This document shows, in pieces, positions 43,816 through 54,213 of a stretch of DNA of 64,000 nt. A program made the position numbers and the translations under genes. This DNA is from Corallium rubrum (Eukaryota; Cnidaria; Anthozoa; Scleralcyonacea; Coralliidae): contig OZ036016.1 of NCBI GenBank assembly GCA_964035015.1, positions 450,001 to 514,000 on the forward strand, written 5' to 3'. The notes beneath the pieces were generated by a model that saw only the letters and a list, made by a program, of their open reading frames with translations, did no database searches and was not told the origin of the DNA. Positions within the stretch are counted from its first letter, which is position 1, and every line of letters starts with the position of its first letter.

Positions 43816-44199
43816 ACATGGTGATGCTAACTTGATATACATTATAGCATGAGCAGTGCTGTTGAGAATGCTGTTGCAGCCTTTAAAATGAATAACTTAA
43901 GATATCGTTGTGTGAGATCTGTGAACACCATCTAAACTGTTTATTAACAATAACTAAAATATTAAAATGTAATATGTACACAAAATGTCACAATACCGTA
44001 CATATAGTTCGAGATATAGTTAAAGCAATGTCATGATGGCTTTCAGTATATGAATTCTATGTTGTCCCAATCTAGGTTGTCCATGCATGTAAGTTTATAA
44101 TAGTAGTCAATAAAAAAATTGTTCTTTGTAAAACAAGTGAGTGTGCTTTCTAAACTAGTAGCTTTCTAACATGTCTTCTTGACCATTGCCCATGCCCAG
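43816..44199. other. No gene seen; 3' part of Helentron
   Basis: AT-rich non-coding sequence between the short repeats and the proposed 3' terminal motif. Confidence 0.5.
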
Positions 44200-44279
44200 T
44201 AGCCCGAGTTAACGCCTAGCGGGCGTCTTGTTTATTATTATGTTAAGTTCTCAAATAAAATTAAATAGACGTAACTTAA

Positions 44280-44946
44280 GGTGGCTCCATACAGTTTCTT
44301 GAAAAATGGAAAATACAAGTTTGAGAGCCGAAAACACGTGAGTAAACAATTCGAAAAAAGAATAAAACTAAATGTTATGCAGTTAAACAGTCTGACAATC
44401 AAAAACTGCTACCAAAAAAATAGCAACAGTTGTTGCTATGGCAACAATGACGTTCCAAAATGGCTGCCAATTACCCTTCAAACTAATTTAATTGACCCCC
44501 AATTTTTTTTTCATTAAAACTTTCCTTGAAGTATGAGAGTAATCAATAGGCCGATTTTTAAAAAAATTCTGTAGAACGAAATTTTTTAAAAATGAACAAA
44601 CATGATTTTTACGAAGAAAAAAATTATTCCTTCTACAGAACTTTTTTCTACAGAAATCGGCCTATTGATTACTCATACTTCAAGGAAAGTTTTAATAAAA
44701 AAAAAATTGGGGGTCACCAAAGTTTTTTCCAAATTAAATTAGTTTGAAAGGTAATTGGCAGCCATTTTGGAACGTCATTGTTGCCATAGCAACAACTGTG
44801 GCTATTTATTTGGTAGCAGTTTTTGATTGTCAGATTGCTTAACTATGCATAACATTTAGTTAATTATTTTCCCGAATTGTTTAATCACGTGTTTTGGACT
44901 CTCAAACTTGTATTTTCCATTTTTCAACAAACTGTATGGAGCCAAC
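44280..44946. mobile_element. TTAA-target fold-back element, 667 bp
   Basis: The arms of about 330 bp start GGTGGCTCCATACAGTTTCT and are flanked by TTAA (44276-44279 and 44947-44950). A second copy lies at 46759-47434. A TTAA target suggests piggyBac or Kolobok derivatives. No coding frame is seen beyond mirrored short ones. Confidence 0.9.
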
Positions 44947-45062
44947 TTAAGGCTCTAATATTAAAGTTAGATCAAAGCGCAATCTTATGCAGTACACAAA
45001 CAAAGATAAATGTAATTTAATTGTGACTGGTCTCTTGATGTAGAAAAAAACGTTTTTAAAAG

Positions 45063-45156
45063 CACAATGATCTTAACGAATGAAGAATGGGAAGACGAAC
45101 TTAAAGACAATACTTCAAAAACATACAGAAAATTGGCATCAAGAGTAATAAAAGAA
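45063..45156 (+). CDS. SEA-domain membrane protein, exon with start of SEA domain
   Basis: The exon lies between an AG acceptor (45061-45062) and the donor GTAAGA at 45157. Its frame (one leading base, then 31 codons) reads ILTNEEWEDELKDNTSKTYR and ends RVIKE. This is the usual start of a SEA domain (W/F-x-x-x-L-x-x-x-x-S-x-x-Y). It ends in phase 0 and joins exactly to the exon at 48285. SEA domains are autoproteolytic or structural modules next to the membrane in mucin-like and adhesion proteins. Upstream exons were not recognised; the Helentron and a fold-back element lie there. Confidence 0.68.
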
Positions 45157-45291
45157 GTAAGATAGAAAATTAAAATCGATTAATTAACATTTAGATATTT
45201 TTTTCTTATTAAACGTATAAGGTACTGTTGGGTTTTGGTTGCTCGACAGACTAAATCACAAGAAATAATCGTCCCCCCCCCCCCCCCCCTA

Positions 45292-45580
45292 AAAAGTTTG
45301 GCACAGATCTCGTGAGCTTCATTTTAGTTCATTGCATAGCTCTAGTGGTGTTCTTGATTATTAAAAAGTCTTATCTTCTCAAAGTTAATCTAAGCAAAGA
45401 AATCGTATGTCCAATAAATGCAAAAAATCTAATTTGCATAAAATCTGTCGCTTACCACAAACACACTTTCTCTAGATACGCAAGCGCTACATCTATTTTA
45501 ATATTCAAGAGCACCACTAGAGCTATGCAATGAACCAAAATGAATCTCATTGGACTTGGAGACCTGTGCTAAATTTTTCA
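45292..45580. mobile_element. Fold-back MITE in the SEA-gene intron
   Basis: TTTGGCACAGATCTCGTGAG...TTGCATAGCTCTAGTGGTG is mirrored by CACCACTAGAGCTATGCAA...GACCTGTGCTAAAT. Imperfect arms of about 80 bp. A poly-C tract (45272-45290) precedes it. Confidence 0.8.
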
Positions 45581-45984
45581 TAAAGAAAATACCTAATTTC
45601 CCATGATTTGGACTGTCACCTTACGATTTTTAAATTATTATCTTATTTGCATTTGTTGAAATCTGAATATTTCCAAAACGGACCAAGATAAATGTTTAAA
45701 AGAAATTGTCCCTCCATAAAACGAAAATTAAGTTCGTCTTAAATGAAAGAACACTTAAAATGACAAAGTAATATCTTTGGCAGTTTTTCGTTTCCTTGCT
45801 TCTTTATTGAGATATTTCAGGTTGTTTGATATGCAAATTAAACATCTTGACGTCACATGTGCATAATGAGTTATCGGAGAAAGTTATATATCTTTGCTAT
45901 TATCAAATACATGTAAACCATCATGTAAAGGCATCATGTAAACCAGCCTCTGGCTGTATTGATTCTACCTTCTCTAAATAAAGC

Positions 45985-45985
<1 letters not shown>

Positions 45986-46042
<57 letters not shown>
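45986..46042. repeat. (TTA)n microsatellite
   Basis: About 19 TTA units following AATAAAGCTTT, probably the 3' tail of an older retroelement. Confidence 0.96.
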
Positions 46043-46043
46043 G

Positions 46044-46378
46044 TTAGTGGATGCTTATACATTGTTGAACTAACTGCTGGTTTTGAATCTAATCTTCAAA
46101 AGAATGTGGAAGGTAAAAAAACTAAATATTTAGAATTAATTAGAGAACAAAGGAAATTATTTATATCCGTAAAATTTATCAATTTATCAATTAGCTCTCT
46201 TGGTGTCTTTGCGAAAGAATGTTCAACATTTCTAAAAATGCTAAATGATCTTCATTTTGACAAAGTTCACCAAAACTATTGTGTGAAACGAATGACGACA
46301 AATGCCATCAGAACTACGTATTATATATTCTGTTGCCGAAATAAGGAATGGACAAACCCAGATTTATTAACTTTTTAA
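46044..46378 (+). pseudogene. C-terminal fragment of a non-LTR retrotransposon protein
   Basis: The frame reads SGCLYIVELTAGFESNLQKN, then KFINLSISSLGVFAKECSTF and RTTYYIFCCRNKEWTNPDLL to a stop at 46378. This matches the C-terminal region often seen in cnidarian reverse-transcriptase proteins (ELTVGFE, INLSISSLG, YYIFC, WTNPDLL). Everything upstream is missing. The open start through (TTA)n is accidental. The fragment lies in the SEA-gene intron in the same orientation. Confidence 0.72.
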
Positions 46379-46758
46379 TGTTGTATTGTATAAGTTTGTT
46401 ATGTGTTTTTATAGTTATATATTATAGTATACCATCGATTCAAGTAGCCGGTTGTAAATTACCTTAATAAGTGAGATTTACAATTGTATATGTAAGAACT
46501 AAATTTAATCAATAAAGTTTCCATTATTATAAATACAATCACTTGAAAATCTACATGTTTAGTGTTGTGGAAAAAACTCACCCATACCTTTCTTCAAATT
46601 AATTTAGTTTGTTAAGAAATTTTTAGTTAAATATTAAATTTCTGCCATGGCAATAGAAGAGTTCCTAAAAAATTTTGCAATTCATTTGCTATGTTTGACC
46701 AATTCATTTGATGAAAATTATTGTTAACTTCCTGTTTTGAATTTGATTCGTTTCTTGA

Positions 46759-47434
46759 GGTGGCTCCATACAGTTCCTTGAAAAATGGAAAATACAAGTT
46801 TGAGAGTCCAAAACACGTGATTAAACAATTCGGGAAAATAATTAACTAAATGTTATGCATAGTTAAGCAATCTGACAATCAAAAACTGCTACCAAATAAA
46901 TAGCAACAGTTGTTGCTATGGCAACAATGACGTTTCAAAATGGCTGCCAATTACCCTTCAAACTAATTTAATTCGGAAAAAACTTTGGTGACCCCCAATT
47001 TTTTTTTCATTAAAACTTTCCTTGAAGTAGGAGTAATCAATAGGCCGATTTAAAAAAAATTCTGTAGAACGTAATTTTTTAAAAATTAACAAACATGATT
47101 TTTCCCGGAAAAAAAATTATTCGTTCTACAGAATTTTTTTAAAATCGGCCTATTGATTACTCATACTTCAAGAAAAATTTTAATGAAAAAAAAAATTGGG
47201 GTCACCAAAGTTTTTTACGAATTAAATTAGTTTGAAGGGTAATTGGCAGCCATTTTGAAACGTCATTGTTGCCATAGCAACAACTGTTGGTATTTATTTG
47301 GTAACAGTTTTTGATTGTCAGACTGTTTAATTATGCATAACATTTAGTTTTATTCTTTTTCTGAATTGTTTATGTACGTGTTTTGGACTCTCAAACTTGT
47401 ATTTTCCATTTTTCAAGAAACTGTATGGAGCCAC
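46759..47434. mobile_element. Fold-back element, second copy, 676 bp
   Basis: It is the same family as 44280-44946 (GGTGGCTCCATACAGTTCCT ends), flanked by TTGA/TTTA, probably decayed TTAA. Outside it lies a further inverted repeat of about 42 bp (AACTTCCTGTTTTGAAT near 46725, complement near 47490), so it may sit inside a larger palindromic element. Confidence 0.88.
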
Positions 47435-47564
47435 TTTAAACAACCAATAAGAAACAGGATTATTTGCTAAACACCAATCATATTCAAAACAGGATTCAAA
47501 ACAGGAAGTTGTCAACGAATTTTATCAAATGAATTGAGACAACTTGAGGAATACATTGCAACAA

Positions 47565-48145
47565 TATTTTATAATAAAGACTTATTAACCGAGTGCGAGG
47601 TCTGTACGGGAAAGTATTTTCCTGAGGTTTTCGTACAGACCGAGCGACGAAGGAGCGAGGTTTGTGCGATAAAACCGAGGGCAAATACTTTCCAGTACAG
47701 ACCGAGCAAACGAAGTTAATAAGGAATTTATTATATGGCTATTGGTTCTTTTTATTTTAAAGCTTCGAGCGTTGTTTTCGTCTTCGGAGTATGCTGTTTA
47801 CCTTACCTGTTGACTGTTTCGTGTCGCTTCTTGGCCTTCTTATTTACACCAGTTCGGCTTTTATTTGTCGTGTTTTTAGATAAACAGCTTTAAAGAAAAC
47901 CAGCAGTGATGTTCCAACACATTTTATTGTTCAGAATATTTGAATAAAGATGCCTATTTCTCTTTTATTTGTATTCAAATCAACTCAGAAATGTTCCCGC
48001 CAAAACTTACAGGGCCGAGAAAAAAGCGTATTGACCGGTCGGTCAATATCGTAAAATCCCGACCTCTCAGGAACCAATCAGCGTGCGTCGTTTTGCGTAC
48101 GGACCGGAAATCAAACCCAGCCATATAATAAACGCTTCTATTGCC
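47565..48145. mobile_element. MITE cluster with inverted ends
   Basis: ATTAACCGAGTGCGAGGTCTGTAC at the left (about 47585) is mirrored by GTACAGACCGAGC...GTTAATAAG at about 47690-47722. A second inverted pair, GAATTTATTATATGGCT (about 47725) and AGCCATATAATAAACG (about 48118), encloses 47725-48135. Likely two related TIR elements sharing a middle boundary. Confidence 0.6.
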
Positions 48146-48284
48146 ATGACAGTAACAAAATTTCAACAATTAAAATTCTTTGCTAATTTATGGATTATTA
48201 TTTATTATTTATTTTATTGTTGTAATTTGTTGTTGATTTTGTGCTTACTATTCTTAACATTTGTAAGAACATTTCTTTTTGCAG

Positions 48285-48343
48285 ATAAGAAAAGTCTATT
48301 CCAATCATCCTCAGTTTAGTTACATTATTATTAAAGAATTTAG
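48285..48343 (+). CDS. SEA-domain membrane protein, middle SEA exon
   Basis: A 59-nt exon with a strong acceptor (TTTCTTTTTGCAG) and strong donor (GTAAGT). It reads IRKVYSNHPQFSYIIIKEF plus two bases of Arg. This joins in phase to both the 45063-45156 and 48429 exons, extending the SEA domain through its V-I-x-F-R-x-G-S region. Confidence 0.75.
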
Positions 48344-48428
48344 GTAAGTTTCAATAACTCATTGTTCATTTGTTTAACTCTTTGCCTTCCCTGTGATTAG
48401 AAAGACAATGCTATTTCTTTTAAAACAG

Positions 48429-48604
48429 ACAAGGCAGCGTTGTTGTAGAATTTGAACTGATATTTACTAAACCTGTAAATAAACCTTTGGAACTTCTAAC
48501 ACAAGCAATCAAAAGCGCCAAACTGGAAAACATGACCATCGAGATGAAAATGTTAGGTCAATCCATTTTGGTTCTTATATTGATTGTATTGTTTGCTTTA
48601 AAAA
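48429..48604 (+). CDS. SEA-domain membrane protein, C-terminal SEA exon
   Basis: After an 85-nt intron the frame reads RQGSVVVEFELIFTKPVNKP, then LELLTQAIKSAKLENMTIEM, the second half of a SEA domain. The classical G|SVVV autocleavage site appears as GSVVV, so cleavage is possible. Two donors fit the frame: GTATGT at 48605 (strong), which would add the hydrophobic run LVLILIVLFALK, or GGTCAAT at 48557 (weak), which would avoid it. Both join to 49349 in phase. The weak donor gives a neater SEA-then-TM design; the strong one fits consensus better. Confidence 0.72.
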
Positions 48605-48699
48605 GTATGTAAAATTAAAATTATTGCAAAAAAAGTGCGCAAAAGATTGATAAGCATGCTGTTGAGTTAAATGATTGTATTGAAGAATTATAGTTTAAT

Positions 48700-49310
48700 T
48701 AAATTGAATTGAATTGAGTTTAATTAAGTTGCGTTGGGTTAGGCTGGGTTTGGTTGGGTTGGGTTGGGTTGGGTTGGGTAGGATTGAATTGGATTGAATT
48801 GAATTGAATTGAATTGAATTGAATTGAATTGAATTGAATTGAATTGAATTGAATTGAATTGAATTGAATTGAATTGAATTGAATTGAATTGAAATTAACT
48901 GAATTGAATTGAAATGAATGGAATTCAATTATACTTAAATTAAATTAAATTAAATTAAATTAAATTAAATTAAATTGAATTATACTTGAATAAAATTGGA
49001 TTATATGAAATTAAATTAAATTAAATCGTACTAAACTAAACTAAATTATACTTGAATATGATCAAATTGAATTGAATTGAATTGAATTGAATTGAATTGA
49101 ATTGAATTGAATTGAATTGAATTAAATTAAATTAAATTAAAGAGAATTGAATAAAATTCAAATATGCAATTACACTATATTTGAATAAGATATAATTGAA
49201 TTAAATTACATTAAATTAAATTAAATTAAATCGAATTGAATTAAACTAAATTAACTCGAATATGATTAAATTGAACTGAGTCAAATTGAATATTGAATTG
49301 AATTAATGTT
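48700..49310. repeat. (AATTG)n/(AATTA)n satellite in the SEA-gene intron
   Basis: Pentamer arrays of GAATT, with (GGGTT)n at 48745-48780 and AATTA blocks at 48940-49060 and 49120-49240. Frames reading FNSIQFNSIQ on the minus strand are artefacts. Confidence 0.97.
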
Positions 49311-49348
49311 TTTGACTGTGATCGAATGATCGAATTATTTTTATATAG

Positions 49349-49599
49349 TTAAAAAAAGATCTGATGACAAAGAAACAATTATTGGACTTGATCAAAACAT
49401 TTTCATTGGTGTAATTACTGCAGCTGCAGTACTGTTAATAGTTCTGGTTGGTTTCGTTATTTGCATCTTCATTAGAAGAAAAAGAACCACAAAAAATGCA
49501 ACGCTAACAAACGATCAGGAAGAAGAAATTACCACAAAACCAAAAGGATTGCATTTCCAACCGTCGTTGGAAAGAGCTGAGAAAGTTTTACAGGAATAA
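49349..49599 (+). CDS. SEA-domain membrane protein, transmembrane and cytoplasmic exon
   Basis: Acceptor TTTATATAG at 49348. The frame reads KKRSDDKETIIGLDQ, a transmembrane helix IFIGVITAAAVLLIVLVGFV, a basic stop-transfer IRRKR, and an acidic-to-basic tail of about 40 residues ending ERAEKVLQE at the TAA (49597-49599). This is a type I single-pass membrane arrangement with the SEA domain outside. The function is unknown; mucin-like or adhesion receptors are typical homologues. A polyadenylation signal lies at 49785. Confidence 0.75.
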
Positions 49600-49784
49600 G
49601 AGAGAGAGACTTTATTTCAACACGGAATTTCTTCAATATTTACAAATAATTTTCACGTTTCTATTTTAAACTAAGGTTACCACAACAATTATGTGGGTAT
49701 CTCTTCTCAGTAAGCTGTTACAAATGTTGATAAATAGTAGAATTATTTAACAATTATAAACAACCAGCCCTACTACAATCGTAA

Positions 49785-49790
49785 AATAAA
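49785..49790 (+). terminator. Polyadenylation signal AATAAA
   Basis: First canonical AATAAA downstream of the SEA-gene stop, about 186 bases after it. Confidence 0.45.
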
Positions 49791-49797
49791 AGTAGCT

Positions 49798-50000
49798 TGC
49801 TGCATAGGCAGTGTTGAAGCAACAATCGAAATATAGTTTAGGTCAGATATACTGCCGAAACAGAGAACGTATTAGTCTAACGTTTCGAGCGAAGGCCCTT
49901 CGTCATAGAGAAACATGACGAAGGGCCTTAGCTCGAAACGTTAGACTCCTACGTTCTCTGTTTCCACAGTATATCTAACCTAAATTATATTTCAAGTCTA
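49798..50000. repeat. Palindromic hammerhead repeat, both arms present
   Basis: Left arm GCTGCATAGGCAGTGTTGAAG...CGTTTCGAGCGAAGGCCC, right arm its complement. Both cores read ATGACGA instead of CTGACGA, so position C3 is changed in each arm and cleavage is not expected. Stem II and GAAACGTT are otherwise kept. Confidence 0.85.
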
Positions 50001-50206
50001 CTATAGTTCATAGACGATGATGCCGAGTTGCCTAATTGTTTTAGTATAAATCAACTAATCAGACAAACTATTATTTTAAAGAAACAAAGTGAAATCTAAG
50101 CAAAATGCGAATTTTCTGCCATTATTTTGCATCTGAAACTTGACTCTTTCCCTACTAGTGATTTCTCACTAATAGACAATAAGTAGCCAATCGGAATGCA
50201 GCATTT
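50001..50206. other. No gene seen
   Basis: AT-rich spacer between two palindromic hammerhead repeats. It shares TAGCCAATCGGAATGCAGCA with 32415-32440. Confidence 0.5.
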
Positions 50207-50415
50207 GTAATAACAATCGAAATATAGTAAGGTTTGAAATACTGCCGAAACAGAGAACGTATAGGAGGAGTCTAACGTTTCGAGCAAAAGCCCTTCGTCA
50301 GAGAGAAAAGGCCTTCGCTCGAAACGTTAGACTCCTACGTTCTCTGTTTCGGCAGTATATCTAACCTTACTATATTTCGATTGTTGTTTCAACACTGCCT
50401 ACGCAGCACGCTACT
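50207..50415. repeat. Palindromic hammerhead repeat
   Basis: Left and right arms mirror each other around 50305, ending in GCCTACGCAGCACGCTAC at the right. The right arm has lost CTGACGA; the left arm keeps a full core on the minus strand. Confidence 0.87.
50268..50309 (-). ncRNA. Hammerhead ribozyme core
   Basis: The minus strand reads CUGACGA, stem II GGGC-UUUU-GCUC, GAAAC, GUU. Stem I closes with UCU/AGA (three pairs). Stem III is ACGU as in the 2.1-kb copy. All catalytic core bases are present. The GUU triplet is allowed but usually slower than GUC. Confidence 0.65.
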
Positions 50416-50450
50416 TTTATTTCACTGTTAGCATTTGTATTAGTCCACTA

Positions 50451-50906
50451 CACGCGTAAAAACGCACAACTTGTTCACGGTTGTCAATAGGCGTGAACAA
50501 TGTTGTACTGCTCGCCGTGAACAAGTTGTCAACAAGTTGTTCACTTACGGTTTGAAAAACTTGTTCACGGATAAATCAGCAGTCATGAACAAGTTGTTCC
50601 AACAGCACATTTTTATAGCCAACAACGTTGTTCGCACATGATATAACATGTTGTAACAGCATGACGAAATAACAACGATGAACAACAATGTTACAACAAT
50701 TGTGAACATGGTTGATGTATCAACACGTTCTTCGGTTGTTACAACATGCGTGAACAACGGTTGTTGTTTCATCAAGCTGTAATAACTTGTTGAAACAATG
50801 ATGAACAATGTTGTTCATTTATCAATGTTGTTCACATATGTCAACAAGTTGTTACAGCATTGTTCAGGCAACAATGCTGTAACAACTTGCGAGATTTTTA
50901 CGAGTG
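50451..50906. mobile_element. TA-target element built of ACAACTTGTT words, 456 bp
   Basis: Ends CACGCGTAAAAACGC and GCGAGATTTTTACGAGTG with TA on each side (50449-50450, 50907-50908). The interior is a dense series of AACAAGTTGTT/AACAATGTTGTT words. Related one-ended copies lie in both TPR-CHAT introns (14640-14960 and 60320-60680). Confidence 0.75.
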
Positions 50907-50908
50907 TA

Positions 50909-51650
50909 GTTTGTTTATACTAAATGGGTTGTTTCATACTCATATAATCCTACATGCTATACATATTTTGTATTATTGGGAAGACACCCAGTTTATGTGG
51001 CAACCCATGTAATTCTTCGGCTTTAGGAAAAGATATCTATAAGTGTTGTGCTAACCTTAGTTAGAATAAGTAGCTTTAATATAAGTTTTTGTTGTTAAGC
51101 AAAGTATATCTACACTATTTTTAAAATTTGGAACGAGTTGTTAAAATCTTGTAACAAGGTTTACTACATACAGCATAACAGCAATACATTTTATGCGTGA
51201 AATTGAGAGAATGTTTGATTTTAATTATTCAGTCCTTACAACAAACATCTTTCTTCATGTTCTACCTTAACAAAACAAATATTCTACCAAACAGCCGGCT
51301 GTACATTTAAACATAATCCTTTACAAATTTAACCTAAATGAAATTTTTATTCGAATTTACATTTGTTAGACAAGTCAACATTGTCGTTGTAAATAACTGC
51401 TCAACTTTCCTTACTAATTTTGATCTCTATGCTAAATTTAAATTAGTATGTGCAGCTCAGGAATTCGCATATTTTTCTCAAAATACAGAGCTTTTTGCAA
51501 GCGTACAAAAGATTATGTTGAAATATACATGTTGTTGCTACAGTGAATTCAATATATATTACAAAATTGTAGTAATTTAATGACATTGAGACTGAGTGTA
51601 CGCTGTGAATATCATTTTACTTTAAAATGTATTTAATTTAAATTACTCTT
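50909..51650. other. No gene seen
   Basis: AT-rich sequence between the ACAACTTGTT element and duplication copy B. A 73-codon frame at 51338 has no recognisable features. Confidence 0.55.
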
Positions 51651-54213
51651 CAGAGGTTGGGTTTTTGCAAACAAATTAGTAACGGGCAAGTCATTATTCT
51701 CAATAAACTCCGCTACAAATTAATACAAAAGCATTTTACTTTGTGGAAAAAAAAAAATTTGGCCGCAAAAGATATCCACAACTAAATCTTTAAAGAAATA
51801 TGAGGCTGGATGTTTATTTAGATTTGCTAAAGAGTTGAGAGCTAGTTGTCTAGTATAAACCAAAACCATGCTGTCACTTTGCAAACCAGACTTTAGTTTT
51901 GTCATGCTTGTTTCATGTTTAATATTCAGTTTTTTGACAGAGGATAAATAAAAACTATGTATTCTCCTTGCAAACCAGACTTTCGTGTGGCTGTTTTTTC
52001 ATGTTTAATATTCAGTTTTCTGAGAGCAGAAATGAATTCATACAATGTACTACTTGTAAACCAGACTTTAATCTTGACAGTACATATGGTTTCTTCATGT
52101 TTAATATTCAGTTTTTTGACAGAGGATAAATAAAAACGATGTATTCTCCTTGCAAACCAGACTTTAGTGTGGCAGTTCTGTCACGATTACTATTCAGTTT
52201 TTTGACAGAGGATAAACAAAAACCAGACTTTAGTTTTGATATATAGCGTTGTCGTTCTTTCATGTTTAATATTCAGTTTTCTGACGAACGGCAGGCTTAG
52301 AGTAAAACTGTAAATAATCCAACATATGAAATGGAGTAAACTGAAGGTTGACAGACAGAGTTTAAAATGGTTCGAAGACAGCTTTCGTCAAAATCGAACT
52401 TCTCAAAGTGTTGTTGTTTGACGGTTAATGTTAGTGGAGTTCAGGTATATGAAGGACCATGGGTTAAATATTCTTGAGATAATCTGTAGACAGTCAGAGT
52501 TAAGATAGTTCCAGATAAGTTTTCTTTAGATATTCATTCTTCGTATAATACCATGAATCAATGATGATAAACTACAGGTGTGAACCAGATAAAAAATGTC
52601 TGAATATATATTCCTGGTTGAACATTTCAATGCTTGGTAACATAGAGATCAAAGTTTAATGCTTGTAGTTGATATTCAGTTGTCAGTTTATCAAATGCGA
52701 GTATTCGAGGTTTTCCAAATTAAAGAGATACACTTTGTAAAGTTCAAGCCGTTTGATTTGACTTGTAAAATAGTTCAAGTTATAATTCAAAGAATTGGGC
52801 TCAAATTTTCAGTCATCATTCCAACCATTTAGCATGTTAATAATATAGATAAATAAAGCAACTGGCAAGGCTGAAAACCAAAGTATGCATGTAGAGGAAC
52901 CAATCAGATACCATTATACCAACTTGTGGAAGCGGAATCTTTAACTTCAGTTTCAAACAGATCAACCTTTAACTTCATCATCAAGAATAATTGTCACGGT
53001 TCAAGATTTAAAATAGGATATATTCTTTATGTACTTTATTTGTTGTCGTAGCCAAAGTTTCGAAAATCGTCGATATAACAATTTGGGTTTCCTTGAAGGC
53101 GTCAACAAAGCAACAGAAAGCACATATTTAATTATTACCACAAGTGTCTCAAATAAGCGTTGTCTTCCTGGATCAATGGTGTTAGTTTGACTTTCTCTGT
53201 ATTCAAGTACCACACAGTTTGTTTTGTCTTTGGTGAAGTAACCACTGCAATATTCCAGAATCCCAAGAATAATTTCCAAAGTTTAAGCAGCCTTAATTTG
53301 ACTAGACAAACAGCTCGAATTATCCTTGATTTGACTAGACAAACAGCTCGAATTATCTTTATCACTCAAATGGAAATATTGTATTGTACAATTGCTTAAA
53401 GCATTAGACGCAGATATCTCAGTTCATGAAGTAATATTTAAAACAATAAAACATGAGCAGCAGTGTTTTCTTATAAAGATTTAAAACACTACGAGGCGAT
53501 AGCTGAGTATTTTAGATCTCATAAAAGACATACTGCGATTGTTTTGAATAGCTTTAGAAACGACCCATTTGGTAAGTTCATTGGGTAGTAATTTTGAAAA
53601 ACAGTGTTGTCTAAGACGAGAAAAGTTTATGAAAATCAGGAGGATTTTTTTTTTTGTCAGAAATAAAACTACGGACTTAGTTAGATTTCTTTTGTGCTTT
53701 CTTCATGAACTATAGATCGTTTTCACTCACGTGATCGGTGGCCCCATGGGGGTGGTGAAACAATACGAAATATTTGAATAAGAAAGAGCTAATTCCCATA
53801 CCGTACACCAATATGGCCGCCATTTCATTGTTTTGGTACACCAATATGGCCGCCGTGACGTCAGATGAAAACGATCTATTAATTAGTTTTTAAAGAGAAT
53901 GTAACATCATACTTGAAACAAAATATGGGCCAGGAAAATTTCTGAAATTTTATCAAATTAACGCTTTACAGACAAGACCATGTTGTATTGTTTAAAATCG
54001 TCTGGTTTTAGCCAGAAAAAAATCCTAAGCTAGCTGCAAAAGGTCAAGAATATAGTTTCTCAACCATTTACAATCATTGAGGATCTTTCTCTGTGCTAAA
54101 TACAATTCAACTGGTGTTAACCAGAAAAGATAAATAGGCTTTTTAAAATGGCTAACAGGCTGCAAAAGGTTAAGTATCTCATCACATAATTTTTAACAAA
54201 AAGCCAACCTCTG
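51651..54213. mobile_element. Putative TIR transposon (copy B)
   Basis: CAGAGGTTGGGTTTTTGC at the left and AAAAAGCCAACCTCTG at the right. It is colinear with 6624-9021, including the 90-bp minisatellite (about 51880-52285) and the nested TTAACC MITE. A separate MITE (53715-53876) is present only here. Confidence 0.6.
53715..53876. mobile_element. TA-target MITE present only in copy B, 162 bp
   Basis: GATCGTTTTCACTCACGTGA is mirrored by TGACGTCAGATGAAAACGATC, with TA at 53713-53714 and 53877-53878. Copy A has an uninterrupted site near 8671 (CATGAATTATTAATGG). The insertion therefore postdates the duplication. Confidence 0.92.

Larger units (their letters stand above)
32874..44260 (+). mobile_element. 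Helentron (Helitron-2 type) element, about 11.4 kb
   Basis: It encodes a Rep nuclease with HUH motif and two tyrosines, a PIF1-type helicase and a C-terminal endonuclease. That combination defines the Helentron branch. The proposed ends are a 10-bp inverted motif, ACTCGGGCTA at 32874-32883 and TAGCCCGAGT at 44200-44209. The right one is followed by a small hairpin (ACGCC-TAGC-GGGCGT). GTTCTCAAATAAA occurs just outside both ends. An 18-bp minisatellite near the 5' end and a related one near the 3' end fit the minisatellites known in this class. The ends are inferred; the coding core is secure. Confidence 0.8.

Noticed and set aside
48695-48928. FNSIQFNSIQ frame and a telomere-like (GGGTT)n run
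   Set aside because: Part of a pentamer satellite inside an intron; the unit is GGGTT, not the animal telomere TTAGGG.
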